This document shows positions 25,847 through 34,270 of a stretch of 64,000 bases of DNA, piece after piece; position 1 is the first letter of the stretch; the number at the start of each line of letters is the position of its first letter. A model generated the notes under the pieces. The model was not told the origin of the DNA and made no database searches. It saw only the letters and a list, made by a program, of their open reading frames with translations. A program made the translations under genes and the position numbers. The DNA is taken from positions 62,001 through 126,000 of the forward strand of contig CAUSDX010000001.1 in NCBI GenBank assembly GCA_963530615.1, given 5' to 3'. The stretch comes from JABCPE02 sp963530615 (GTDB lineage: Bacteria; Bacteroidota; Bacteroidia; Flavobacteriales; Weeksellaceae).

Positions 25847-26254
25847 ATGGAAAAAGACAAAAAAACAAAAGAAGAAATCCAAGACACTCAGATACAAGCC
25901 GTGAATGAACATTTTGAAGACTCCGTTTCAGAAAGAGAAAAAATCTTGGAACAAACAGAAATAGAGCTCAACCAAAGGGAGGAATCTCTTAACGAAAGAG
26001 AAAATGCTCTCCATGAGAGAGAAAAACTCCTCCATGAAAAAGAGCAATCTCTCTTGAAAGAAGAAGAACCTGCTCCTGAAACTCACACCCCCGTAGAGTT
26101 CTCTTTCGGAGAAGAAAAATTCCGTTTCAGAGCCTCTGCTCCTGCTCTCATCAGAATCCTCGGAGAGGTAAAAACACAAAAGCAAATTGCCCAAGATGAA
26201 GATTTAATCCTTCATTTAGTCGGCGGTAATTCTGGTTTAATAGAACATGTTTAA
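25847..26254 (+). CDS. Coiled-coil phage protein
   Basis: 135 aa. Residues ~30-75 are a heptad array with repeated NEREN/HEREK units (ESLNERENALHEREKLLHEK). A compact C-terminal domain follows: VEFSFGEEKFRFRASAPALI, then RILGEVKTQKQIAQDEDLI. In head-tail neighbourhoods such a domain may be a tail-chaperone-like or connector component. Role unknown. Confidence 0.55.
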   Translation: MEKDKKTKEEIQDTQIQAVNEHFEDSVSEREKILEQTEIELNQREESLNERENALHEREKLLHEKEQSLLKEEEPAPETHTPVEFSFGEEKFRFRASAPALIRILGEVKTQKQIAQDEDLILHLVGGNSGLIEHV

Positions 26255-26274
26255 TTAAAATTAAAAAAAATATT

Positions 26275-26829
26275 ATGGCAAAAAATTGTTTTGATGCTAC
26301 TCCGCACGAAAACTTGGAGCATTGCCCCAATGATGAAATCAATGCAGGGATTGCAACCCGTCTGTATTATGTCCCTGTGGCTTTTATAAAAACCATGACG
26401 CTCCCTACCGCTGGGGCAGATTATGCCAGTAGGGTAACCATTCCCACAGGTGGAATCGTCCTCAATACAGGGAAATCATGGAAAGCAATTGACATCCAAA
26501 TGGACGAGGGAGAACTGAAATCTTCCCTAGCAGGAAATGTGGGCAATAAAAAAGTAAAATCCGAATTAGAATTCCTTATCCCAGGATTTAGAACGGAGGT
26601 TTTAGGCTTTATTGATGCCTATAAAAACACACCTTGCCTATTCGCTGCCAAAGATGCCAACGGCAAGTTATTCGTTTTAGGAAATAAAGATTTAGGAGCA
26701 AGAATAGACTCTGCAGAAGGGACAACAGGGAAGAAAATAGATGACAACTCTGGGGTAACAGCCAAAATCGTTTCCAATACCAAAACCTATCTTTATCAAG
26801 GAGAAATCACCTTAGAGCCTGCCGTATAA
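26275..26829 (+). CDS. Tail-tube-like structural protein, copy 1
   Basis: 184 aa. RLYYVPVAFIKTMTLPTAG, IVLNTGKSWKAIDIQMDEGE, then SELEFLIPGFRTEVLGFIDA and a late GNKDLGARIDSAEGTTGK match the layout of tail tube proteins in Bacteroidota phages. It is a paralogue of the 36582 product: shared R-[YW]-YxP start, LPTxG, GKS, SEL.F and LGFI. It overlaps the next gene by 1 nt. Confidence 0.55.
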   Translation: MAKNCFDATPHENLEHCPNDEINAGIATRLYYVPVAFIKTMTLPTAGADYASRVTIPTGGIVLNTGKSWKAIDIQMDEGELKSSLAGNVGNKKVKSELEFLIPGFRTEVLGFIDAYKNTPCLFAAKDANGKLFVLGNKDLGARIDSAEGTTGKKIDDNSGVTAKIVSNTKTYLYQGEITLEPAV

Positions 26830-27122
26830 TGGATAAAAAAAGTTTTTCATTACGAGTAAAAATAGGCACACAAATCATCTTCTCTGGTGGTGATTTTGTG
26901 GTGGAAGATATCCCCGATAATGCTTGGGAACTCATCAAGCAAGGCTCTGTTTGGCTCTCGCTGAATGAATCTTTTTTAGAGAATTTTAGCAATATTTCAG
27001 AGAAAGAACTCCAAGAAGCCCTCACTATAAGAGAAAAACAAGGCTTCTCCGATGATGCTCTTATTTTAGAAAAAGCCCTAAAAACTCTGAAAAAAAACAG
27101 TAAGGGAAGTCAGAAAGTCTAA
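26829..27122 (+). CDS. Small phage structural-region protein, unknown
   Basis: 97 aa, starting on the last base of the tube-like gene (translational coupling). VKIGTQIIFSGGDFVVEDIP, then helices. Likely a head or tail accessory factor; no family recognised. Confidence 0.55.
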   Translation: MDKKSFSLRVKIGTQIIFSGGDFVVEDIPDNAWELIKQGSVWLSLNESFLENFSNISEKELQEALTIREKQGFSDDALILEKALKTLKKNSKGSQKV

Positions 27123-27145
27123 TTGGTTGTTTAATTTTAGCATGA

Positions 27146-27177
27146 ACTCCCCCAAAAAAAGGGGAGTTTTCTTTTCT
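27146..27177 (+). terminator. Terminator between head operon and 27179 gene
   Basis: ACTCCCC / GGGGAGT stem with an A-rich loop and a T-rich tail, ending 1 nt before the next ATG. Confidence 0.75.
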
Positions 27178-27178
27178 T

Positions 27179-27859
27179 ATGAATGCCCAAAAACATCAAG
27201 AACTGCTCCAAGAATACATTGCCAAAGGTGGAGATCTAAAACACTCCAAATCCTTTGAGCAATTTTCTTTACAAAATTTTGCAAAACTCAAATATGAACT
27301 CAAAAAACTGGGCGACCCCACACCAAAAGAAGAAATAAAGCCTCCTCCACCTACTCCTGAGAAAGCGAAAACCTACCGCCCCAAACCCTTTGATGACTTG
27401 ATTTTAGAGTATCCCCCTGCCCTGCATTCCATCTTCAAAAAGAGATGGGAGGTATGGTTAGAGGCTTGTTCGCTCAAAATCCAACTCGGAAATATCCCCG
27501 AAAAAGAACCTCAAAAAGCCTTTGATATTCAGTGGAAAATCTACCAATGTTTCCAAGAATTAGACCAATGCCAAACAATTCTAAACCACTACCGAGAGCA
27601 TAAAAGAATCATGCCTACCAAGATCCAAAAAGACCTCTCAATCATGTCTGAAATGGAACTCTTCAAGCATAGAAATAACCTGCGAACGCTCATCACCAGA
27701 AGGAAACAGACCATCAACCTATTAGAAAAAAATCTCCCCGAAAAAGAGCACCAAGACTACACCAAAAAACTCCACCATCTCAATCTAAAAAAAGAGCAAT
27801 TACAACAAAAAATCAATGAATTATTAGAATGCGATAAATTATTAAATCATGGAAAATAA
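27179..27859 (+). CDS. Coiled-coil phage protein, unknown
   Basis: 226 aa. An N-terminal helix, a proline-rich linker (EEIKPPPPTPEKAK) and a helical C-terminal two-thirds ending in coiled coil. It starts right after a terminator and overlaps the methyltransferase gene by 11 nt. No promoter of either prophage type is visible. Function unknown. Confidence 0.55.
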   Translation: MNAQKHQELLQEYIAKGGDLKHSKSFEQFSLQNFAKLKYELKKLGDPTPKEEIKPPPPTPEKAKTYRPKPFDDLILEYPPALHSIFKKRWEVWLEACSLKIQLGNIPEKEPQKAFDIQWKIYQCFQELDQCQTILNHYREHKRIMPTKIQKDLSIMSEMELFKHRNNLRTLITRRKQTINLLEKNLPEKEHQDYTKKLHHLNLKKEQLQQKINELLECDKLLNHGK

Positions 27860-29138
27860 TATATTAGCCCCATTGGAATGGCATACTACAAAAATTGCCG
27901 TTAAAGACTTAATCCCATGTGATTTTAATCCAAGACAAATTTCTGATTCTGAACTAAAAAAACTCAAAGAAAGTTTAGAAAAATTTAATCTTGTAGAAAT
28001 CCCTGTGATTGATACTGACTATGTCCTTATCGCTGGACATCAGAGAATCGCCGCTCTTTTCATGCTTGGGAGAGGTAATGAACTCATCGATGTGAGAATC
28101 CCAAACCGAAAACTTACCCAAGAAGAATTCAAAGAATATATGCTCCGAAGTAATATCCATAATGGAGAATTTGATTGGGAAAAAATAGAAGAATTCTTCC
28201 AAGAGATAGATTTAGAAAGTATCGGTATGGACATGGGTGATTATGATGAATTTCTAAAACAAAATGCTATGCAAATCCCCGAAGAAGAAGGTGATTTTGA
28301 TATCACTCTACATGAGAAAACAGAAAGTGTAGAAGGTGATATATTTGAATTAATTTCTTTAGATAAAGGTATTAAACATCGTTTTCTTTGCGGTTCTTCT
28401 ACTGATTCTGAGAATTGGAGTAAAGTTTTAGATAATGAAAAAATCGACTTACTCCTTACCGATCCTCCTTATAATGTAGATTATCAAGGTGGAACCCGAG
28501 ATAAACTTAAAATCAAAAATGATAAAATGAGTAGTGATAAGTTTTATCATTTTCTATATGATTTCTTTGTGAATGCCTATATTTTCTCCAATAAAGGCAC
28601 TCCTATTTATGTATTTTATGCGGATTCAGAGGCGGTCAATTTCCGCCAAGCGATACTTGATTCAGGATATAAATTATCATCTACTCTTATTTGGGTAAAA
28701 AACTCCTTTGTCATGGGGCGTTCAGATTATCATATGCAACATGAACCTATTATTTATGGTTGGACTCCAGGAACCGCTCACCCATGGTATTCTGACAGGA
28801 AACAAAGTTCTACTTTGAGGTTTGATAAACCCCTACGAAATGCGGAACATCCTACGATGAAGCCATTAGATTTATTAGAATATCTCATCAAAAATTCAAG
28901 CAAACAAAAACAAATTGTTGCTGATGGTTTCTTAGGTTCTGGCTCTACGCTTATCGCTTGTGAACAAAACTGGAGACAGTGCCGAGGCTTTGAACTTGAT
29001 CCAAGATTTTCTGATGTGATTGTAAGGCGATGGGTATCCTACATGAAAGAAAACAAACTAAATTACGAAGTATGGAGAAATGGAATACTACTCACAGAAA
29101 AAGATATAAATACATTCAATAAAAAATCAGAGGAATAA
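27849..29138 (+). CDS. ParB-like domain fused to DNA methyltransferase
   Basis: 429 aa. The ParB/sulfiredoxin-like domain (about 10-115) has DLIPCDFNPRQIS and VLIAGHQRIAALFMLG. The class-beta DNA methyltransferase part has LLTDPPYNVDYQG near residue 205 (DPPY, an N4-cytosine/N6-adenine motif) and the SAM-binding DGFLGSGSTLIACEQ near 355. Such fusions protect phage DNA from host restriction or mark packaging. It sits next to the terminase module. Target sequence unknown. Confidence 0.88.
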   Translation: MENNILAPLEWHTTKIAVKDLIPCDFNPRQISDSELKKLKESLEKFNLVEIPVIDTDYVLIAGHQRIAALFMLGRGNELIDVRIPNRKLTQEEFKEYMLRSNIHNGEFDWEKIEEFFQEIDLESIGMDMGDYDEFLKQNAMQIPEEEGDFDITLHEKTESVEGDIFELISLDKGIKHRFLCGSSTDSENWSKVLDNEKIDLLLTDPPYNVDYQGGTRDKLKIKNDKMSSDKFYHFLYDFFVNAYIFSNKGTPIYVFYADSEAVNFRQAILDSGYKLSSTLIWVKNSFVMGRSDYHMQHEPIIYGWTPGTAHPWYSDRKQSSTLRFDKPLRNAEHPTMKPLDLLEYLIKNSSKQKQIVADGFLGSGSTLIACEQNWRQCRGFELDPRFSDVIVRRWVSYMKENKLNYEVWRNGILLTEKDINTFNKKSEE

Positions 29139-29155
29139 TCCTCTGATTTTCTTTT
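29123..29155 (+). terminator. Terminator after methyltransferase gene
   Basis: AAAATCAGAGG / CCTCTGATTTT stem overlapping the stop codon. Confidence 0.8.
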
Positions 29156-29246
29156 GAAAAAAGTTTTAATTTCATTTTATTAATTAAAAAAATAGCATTA
29201 GCTTGAATAAAGTAGATGCATTTATAGAAAGAGAATGCTTCTCCCT

Positions 29247-29272
29247 ACCCCAGCGGTGGGGATTATTTTTTA
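29247..29272 (+). terminator. Second terminator downstream of the methyltransferase
   Basis: CCCCagcggtGGGG stem followed by ATTATTTTTT. A nearly identical hairpin (CCCCagcagtGGGG) closes the hicAB operon at 43423. Confidence 0.7.
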
Positions 29273-29301
29273 TAAAAAATCAAAAATAATTGATTGAAAA
29301 C

Positions 29302-29332
29302 TTGCATAATCAACAAAAATTGATTATCTTTG
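29302..29332 (+). promoter_or_regulatory. Host-type promoter for 29356 gene
   Basis: TTG 29302-29304, 20 nt, TATCTTTG 29325-29332, then TAGTGTAA. The same layout and TAGTGT tail occur upstream of hicA. Confidence 0.7.
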
Positions 29333-29355
29333 TAGTGTAATAAAAAATAAGAGAG

Positions 29356-29535
29356 ATGATCAAAAAAGAAATCACAGCGGAAGAATGGTTTTTGATAGAA
29401 ACTATCCGCAATTACAGAAAAGCTTATCCAAACGGAGCGAGAATGTTAGAAAATGAAATTAACGAAATTTTAGATGAGTTGATGGATTTAAATTACAAAG
29501 AAAACCAAGAGGACGAGCAAGAAAATGAAGACTAA
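29356..29535 (+). CDS. 59-aa acidic phage protein
   Basis: MIKKEITAEEWFLIETIRNY, then NGARMLENEINEILDELMDL and an acidic tail rich in E and D. It has its own host-type promoter and a following GCCCTC/GAGGGC hairpin (29540-29560). No family recognised. Confidence 0.6.
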   Translation: MIKKEITAEEWFLIETIRNYRKAYPNGARMLENEINEILDELMDLNYKENQEDEQENED

Positions 29536-29572
29536 CAATAGCCCTCTTCAGAGGGCTTATTAAAGAAAAAAT

Positions 29573-29830
29573 ATGGAATTAGCAACAAAACAACAGCAAG
29601 AAAAAATCACGATGAAACAACAGCTTTGGGACATCATCGTAGAAGTCTCTTGGGGGCAAATATCAGAGCAGTATTTCAAAAAATCTCGTTCGTGGCTTTC
29701 TAAAAAGATGAGCGGAAAGGGATTTAATGGAGAAGATGGAGACTTTACCCCAGAGGAAAAAGAAATTTTACGCGGTGCATTGGTAGATCTCTCCGAAAGG
29801 ATAAAGACCGCCGCATACAAAATTCAGTGA
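29573..29830 (+). CDS. DUF5053-like phage protein
   Basis: 85 aa. WDIIVEVSWGQISEQYFKKS followed by RSWLSKKMSGKGFNGEDGDF is a pattern common in small proteins of Bacteroides and flavobacterial prophages, annotated DUF5053. Probably a small HTH-like regulator. Two hairpins follow it (about 29825 and 29859). Confidence 0.7.
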   Translation: MELATKQQQEKITMKQQLWDIIVEVSWGQISEQYFKKSRSWLSKKMSGKGFNGEDGDFTPEEKEILRGALVDLSERIKTAAYKIQ

Positions 29831-29858
29831 TCATTTACTGATTTTTTATTACACCCTG

Positions 29859-29885
29859 CCCTACCATTTTGGTGGGGCTTTTTTA
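29859..29885 (+). terminator. Terminator before the terminase operon
   Basis: GCCCTACC / GGTGGGGC stem followed by TTTTTTA; late promoter B starts at its last base. Confidence 0.8.
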
Positions 29886-29921
29886 TGTCCTTTTCTCTCA
29901 TCATTAGGGCTTTTATCTTTG
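29885..29921 (+). promoter_or_regulatory. Putative late promoter B, leaderless
   Basis: ATGTCCTTTT at 29885-29894, 26 nt, TATCTTTG at 29914-29921. The terS ATG follows after exactly 4 nt. Confidence 0.72.
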
Positions 29922-29925
29922 GCTT

Positions 29926-30519
29926 ATGAGTTTAATGAAATTCAAGAAAGACAGCTCCTTTCAGCGGATTAAAGCTAGTTATCTCGATGAGACCTCCGTA
30001 GAGCTTACCGCAAAAGAATTAGAAAAAAAGAAAAGAATGTCCCACGCCTGGGGGCTTCGGCTTAATAATAAATATTCGGCACACCAGACCATTCAGATTT
30101 TAATGAGAGAATACAGCATCTCCCAAGCCACCGCCTACCGAGAGTATAACATGGCGATGCAAATCTTTGGCGACTTAGATGAAACCAGCCTTGCCGCCGA
30201 GAGGCTTATTCTCAAAGAAGCCCTCTGGAACGCTTACCAAAAAGCCGTAAAACAAGGTAATGTAGAGCTGGAAGTCAAAGCCCTAAAAGAATACAGAAGT
30301 CTATTTAATTTTGATGAAAATGAAAACCAAATAGACCCTGAAAAAATCCAAGCCCACGAGTATCACATCAGAATCCCGAGACAATTGTACAAGAAATTTG
30401 ATGCCATGGTCTTGGGCGGAGCCATGGATTTTGCCAATTTAGATGTAGAAGACATCGCCTATCAAGAAGTGCAAGAAACCCAAAATACAGAAGAAAATGA
30501 GTGGGAAGATGATGAGTAA
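29926..30519 (+). CDS. terS: Terminase small subunit-like protein
   Basis: 197 aa. A helix-turn-helix at about 45-80 (SAHQTIQILMREYSISQATA) would recognise the packaging site. A helical oligomerisation region and an acidic tail (ENEWEDDE) follow. It lies directly upstream of the large subunit and overlaps it. The role follows from position and HTH. Confidence 0.72.
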   Translation: MSLMKFKKDSSFQRIKASYLDETSVELTAKELEKKKRMSHAWGLRLNNKYSAHQTIQILMREYSISQATAYREYNMAMQIFGDLDETSLAAERLILKEALWNAYQKAVKQGNVELEVKALKEYRSLFNFDENENQIDPEKIQAHEYHIRIPRQLYKKFDAMVLGGAMDFANLDVEDIAYQEVQETQNTEENEWEDDE

Positions 30520-32065
30520 AGAAGTGAGCCAACTCCTGAAATCTCAAAAGGAGATTGTCCTAAATCCGATGCAACTCGCTGCCGTTTTAGCCAATCAAAG
30601 GTATAAAATCCCCAACATCACCATAGAAGCCGCCAGAGGTTCTGGGAAATCTACCGTCTTGGGTTGGTTTGTGAAAGAAGCAGCAAGGCAAATGCCTCGC
30701 TCTACGGGGGTCATCGTAGGAGAAACCTTTGTCCAAATCAAATCCCGAACCCTACCCTCCACCAAAGAAGGCTTGGAGATGTTTGGACTTTATGAAGGGA
30801 TTGACTATGTGGTGGGGCGTTCAGGGGTGAGTCTGGGCTTCCAGCTCCCCTTTCAGGCTCCTGATAGCTGGAGCAATGTGATTCATTTCCGTAACGGAAC
30901 CATCGCCGTAATGGTCTCACTAGACAACCCCAACTCTGGGCGTGGTCTCAATTCTTATTGGGTCATCGGTGATGAAGCAGCTCTGCTCACTTATGAAAGA
31001 TTATTTAACAATGTCTTGACCACAAATAGAGCCAAGAAAGCTCAATTCAAAGACAAATCCATGCTCCACGCAGAGATTTTCGTTTCTTCTGTGGCAATGA
31101 CCCAAAAGGGCGAGTGGTTTACCAAAAGAGAAGAATTCATGCAAGAAGAAGTAAAAAAGAAAATCCCTCTCCACCAGCGGAAGCACATCTTCATCAGAGC
31201 TCCCTCTTCGGTGAATAAATTTAATCTCAAAGACGGATGGATAGAAGACATGAGAAAGAAAGCCCTATCCCAAGTGCTTTTTGATGCGGAGATTATGAAC
31301 ATTCGCCCAAGGAAAATCGCTGATGGATTCTATGCCCAGCTCTCCAAACATCATTATTATCATTATAAATATGACCTTGAAGCACTCGGGGAAATCACCG
31401 AGGATTACAAACCGAGTTGCAGTTATGACACCGATTTAGTCCGTGGCATTCCATTACAATTTAATTTAGACTTTGGGGGAAGAATCAACTGCGGCACCAT
31501 ATCCCAGCACTTGGAATCCATCGGAGAAATAAGATTCATCAAAGAATTTTTTGCCAAAAACCCAGAAAAACTCTCCGATATGGTTCGGCAGTTTTTGGAT
31601 TATTACAAACCTCACCAGGCGTCTTGCAATGTAGTGCATCTCTACCACGACCGCTCTGGATACAAAACCGAAGCCAATTCTAAAACCACTCTCGCCGAAG
31701 ATGTGGAGAATATGCTCCGTGCCGAAGGGTGGCTGGTCATTAATCAAACTCCTGCCACTAACAACCCCTCTCATATCCACAAATGGAGATTGATTAACGA
31801 GATTCTTTCAGAGCAAGATCATCGTTTGCCAAAGGTAAAAATCAATGAAGATCAATGCCCCAATCTCATCATCTCCATGGAAAACGCTCCGCTGATTACC
31901 GATGATGCTTTCCAAAAAGATAAATCCTCCGAGCGGAGCAAGACCATTCCACAAGAACACGCTACCCACTTCTCTGATACCTTTGATTATTGCCTCTATT
32001 GGCAGTTCGCTCATCTCATCGACTACCAATACGCCGACTCTTTCATCATCACCAATCTCCCTTAA
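30512..32065 (+). CDS. terL: Terminase large subunit
   Basis: 517 aa from the ATG in ATGAGTAA, which couples it to terS; in-frame ATGs at 30497 and 30509 are alternatives. ATPase: Walker A AARGSGKST near residue 45, Walker B-like SYWVIGDEAALL near 155. RNase H-like nuclease half: LDFGGRINCG near 320, HDRSGY near 385 and a late acidic HATHFSDTFDY. It cuts and pumps phage DNA into proheads. Confidence 0.85.
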   Translation: MSKEVSQLLKSQKEIVLNPMQLAAVLANQRYKIPNITIEAARGSGKSTVLGWFVKEAARQMPRSTGVIVGETFVQIKSRTLPSTKEGLEMFGLYEGIDYVVGRSGVSLGFQLPFQAPDSWSNVIHFRNGTIAVMVSLDNPNSGRGLNSYWVIGDEAALLTYERLFNNVLTTNRAKKAQFKDKSMLHAEIFVSSVAMTQKGEWFTKREEFMQEEVKKKIPLHQRKHIFIRAPSSVNKFNLKDGWIEDMRKKALSQVLFDAEIMNIRPRKIADGFYAQLSKHHYYHYKYDLEALGEITEDYKPSCSYDTDLVRGIPLQFNLDFGGRINCGTISQHLESIGEIRFIKEFFAKNPEKLSDMVRQFLDYYKPHQASCNVVHLYHDRSGYKTEANSKTTLAEDVENMLRAEGWLVINQTPATNNPSHIHKWRLINEILSEQDHRLPKVKINEDQCPNLIISMENAPLITDDAFQKDKSSERSKTIPQEHATHFSDTFDYCLYWQFAHLIDYQYADSFIITNLP

Positions 32066-32094
32066 TTTTTTTCAAACCATTTAATTCAATCAAA

Positions 32095-32120
32095 AAAATC
32101 CCTGTAATCGTAGGGATTTT
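32095..32120 (+). terminator. Terminator after terL
   Basis: AATCCCT / AGGGATT stem followed by TTTC. The gap from 32066 to 32345 otherwise holds no ORF I can support. Confidence 0.7.
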
Positions 32121-32345
32121 CTATTTCCCTTGGCATATTTCGGTAAAAATTCAAAACTGCAATTGTACTAAGAAATAAGGCGGCGGGGCAGGGGATATCC
32201 ATATTTTGAGAAAAAAAATGCTTTTTCATAAGGTAATAAGTTGATAATGAAAATATTAACAATTTTATTTTGAGAATAAGGCTTGTTTTTAGGGGGAAAT
32301 TTAGGTGTCTTTTGGGGGAATGGGTGTAAAATAGATATTTGTGAG

Positions 32346-32669
32346 ATGGAAAAAACGATATTTTTACGGGAGGCTCTCCTTGAAATGAAAAAACTTGATG
32401 AGAAGAAAAATCCTATCCCTTTTAGTATAAAGGTGCGGACTTTCAGTGTGCAGAATAAGACGGGCGGGGCGGTGAAATTTTATCCCAAAGCTGTTTTGAT
32501 ACAAGCCCCCAAAAGAAAAGGTATAAAACGGCTAAAAATGGATACCCCATTTAGAAACCCAAATCACTGGGAAAACCGCACCCGAAACCTAAAACTCCCC
32601 ACGGGAGAGATTAAGAAAATCAATATCCTATTCATAGAGGAGTTTAATGGGAAAAAAGTGGTTTTTTAA
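32346..32669 (+). CDS. Small phage protein, unknown
   Basis: 107 aa from ATG 32346. Basic, beta-rich: FSIKVRTFSVQNKTGGAVKF, then PKRKGIKRLKMD and NHWENRTRNLKLPTGEIKKI. It looks like a small conserved phage structural or DNA-linked protein, not identified. The frame is open upstream to 32283, but without a good start context. Confidence 0.55.
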   Translation: MEKTIFLREALLEMKKLDEKKNPIPFSIKVRTFSVQNKTGGAVKFYPKAVLIQAPKRKGIKRLKMDTPFRNPNHWENRTRNLKLPTGEIKKINILFIEEFNGKKVVF

Positions 32670-32782
32670 GCTCCTTGTTAGTAAGTGAAAAAATGAAATA
32701 ATCTAAAAATTAAAAAAATCTAAAAAATAGATTGTGATTTTGTACAATTGCAGTTTGTAAAATGTTAAAAAATATAATATTC

Positions 32783-32813
32783 TTGTATAATATGATTTAC
32801 TTAATTAGATTTG
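32783..32813 (+). promoter_or_regulatory. Host-type promoter for the membrane-protein cargo pair
   Basis: TTG 32783-32785, 20 nt, TAGATTTG 32806-32813, 20 nt upstream of the 32834 ATG. Confidence 0.65.
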
Positions 32814-32833
32814 CGAAAGAAAAATAAAATGAG

Positions 32834-33085
32834 ATGAAAGGAATCTTTAGTCATTTTATAGAAATTATTATAGGACTTTTAAATGTTTCTATTCTATTCA
32901 AAGGGTTGGATGAAGCATTTAAAACAGAAACTTCATGGTTAAGTGATGAAGGTAGTGAGATTCTAAACAATCCTGAAGATAAAAGGATTGTAGAGGATGC
33001 TATTAATAAATTAAAAAAAGGAGAAACTGCTACAGAATCTGTTACTTTATCAACAGGTAGAACTATTAATATTAGAATTGGTTAA
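32834..33085 (+). CDS. Small cargo protein with hydrophobic N-terminus
   Basis: 83 aa. Hydrophobic stretch at about 5-25 (FSHFIEIIIGLLNVSILFKG), then a soluble acidic region ending VTLSTGRTINIRIG. It is 2 nt upstream of a polytopic membrane protein, with which it shares a host-type promoter and AT-rich composition. Function unknown. Confidence 0.55.
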   Translation: MKGIFSHFIEIIIGLLNVSILFKGLDEAFKTETSWLSDEGSEILNNPEDKRIVEDAINKLKKGETATESVTLSTGRTINIRIG

Positions 33086-33087
33086 TT

Positions 33088-34218
33088 ATGAATATTGATA
33101 TTGCCTTAAATACAATATTTTATATTGCAATATTTATATTTCCTGGAATTATTTTCAGGAAATTTTATTTTAGAGGGAATTTTACTCATCAATTTTCTCA
33201 AGGAAATCTCTTTGAAAGATTTATCATGACTATATTTTTTAGTCTCGTATCGATATTATTATCTATTGGTATAATTTTATTTTTCAGATACTTGGGAGTT
33301 GATTTTTTGGGTGCTATATCTTATGATACTATCATAAAAACTTTTAACGATATCAAGAAAAATGAAATTCCCCAAGATTTTAGGCGTAATGCTTTTCACT
33401 TTTTAACATTAATGTCTCTTATCTATATTATATCTTTACTAATGGGGGCTATTCTTCACTCTTTTGTCATAAAATTAGGGTTAGATATAAGGTATCCTAT
33501 ATTTAGATTTAACCATCCTTGGTATTATATTGCAAATGGTAAAACGATTAAGGAAATTAGTTCTCAAAAATATCTTTATACAAAGATTGACATTTTAATC
33601 AATGATGGATACAAAAAAGTAATGTTTTCTGGGATTCTATTAGATATTTTGCAAAATCCTTTGAATAATAATATAGAGCATATTTTAGTAAAAAATTGTT
33701 ATAAATATAATTTCAAAGACAAAGATAATTCTACACAATATGATAAAAAATATATTTCAGGGAATGTTATGTGTTTTTCTAAAGATAATATTATTAATTT
33801 TAACCTTACACATATTACTCGTGATAAAAATTACAAAGTGTTAAAATATTACATATTATTCATAATTACATTGATATTTTTTGGAGTATTAGTTTTTGTC
33901 TGTATATTTCCTTGGATGGAAAATGTTTTTTCAGACTTTTTTGAAATAAAAGGTGTCTTCAAAAAAATAGTTTTTATTTTTTCATCAATTGCAATTTCTT
34001 CTTTAATTTATGGAGTAATTTATTCTTATTTATATGATGAGAAAAGAAATAAGAATAAGGAGAAAAAAGCTAATGGGATTTTATATTTTATTACTTTTAT
34101 TACAGCATTATTATGGTCTATTGGAATTGTTCCTAAATGGTATTATATTCCTATAGTCCACTTCATATTAATAGTAGTATTAGCAATATTAGAAATAATA
34201 AAAACTAAGGACAAATAA
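33088..34218 (+). CDS. Polytopic membrane protein, cargo (moron candidate)
   Basis: 376 aa. Hydrophobic segments near 6-25, 45-68, 105-130, 250-275, 288-310 and 325-370, with a cytosolic block at about 140-240. More AT-rich than the flanking terminase and portal genes. It is closed by its own terminator at 34202. Expression from a host-type promoter suggests a lysogeny-expressed function such as superinfection exclusion; this is inference. No family recognised. Confidence 0.6.
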   Translation: MNIDIALNTIFYIAIFIFPGIIFRKFYFRGNFTHQFSQGNLFERFIMTIFFSLVSILLSIGIILFFRYLGVDFLGAISYDTIIKTFNDIKKNEIPQDFRRNAFHFLTLMSLIYIISLLMGAILHSFVIKLGLDIRYPIFRFNHPWYYIANGKTIKEISSQKYLYTKIDILINDGYKKVMFSGILLDILQNPLNNNIEHILVKNCYKYNFKDKDNSTQYDKKYISGNVMCFSKDNIINFNLTHITRDKNYKVLKYYILFIITLIFFGVLVFVCIFPWMENVFSDFFEIKGVFKKIVFIFSSIAISSLIYGVIYSYLYDEKRNKNKEKKANGILYFITFITALLWSIGIVPKWYYIPIVHFILIVVLAILEIIKTKDK

Positions 34219-34237
34219 TTGTCCTTAGTTTTTTTAT
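34202..34237 (+). terminator. Terminator of the cargo pair
   Basis: ACTAAGGACAA-ATAA-TTGTCCTTAGT perfect stem with a T tract. Its right arm also contains the TTGTCC box of late promoter G. Confidence 0.85.
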
Positions 34238-34255
34238 ATCGGAGCTTTACCTTTG
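34219..34255 (+). promoter_or_regulatory. Putative late promoter G for portal operon
   Basis: TTGTCCTTAG from 34219, 26 nt, TACCTTTG at 34248-34255; ATG 15 nt further. The box is embedded in the preceding terminator stem. Confidence 0.62.
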
Positions 34256-34270
34256 CGGAAAATCATTAAG

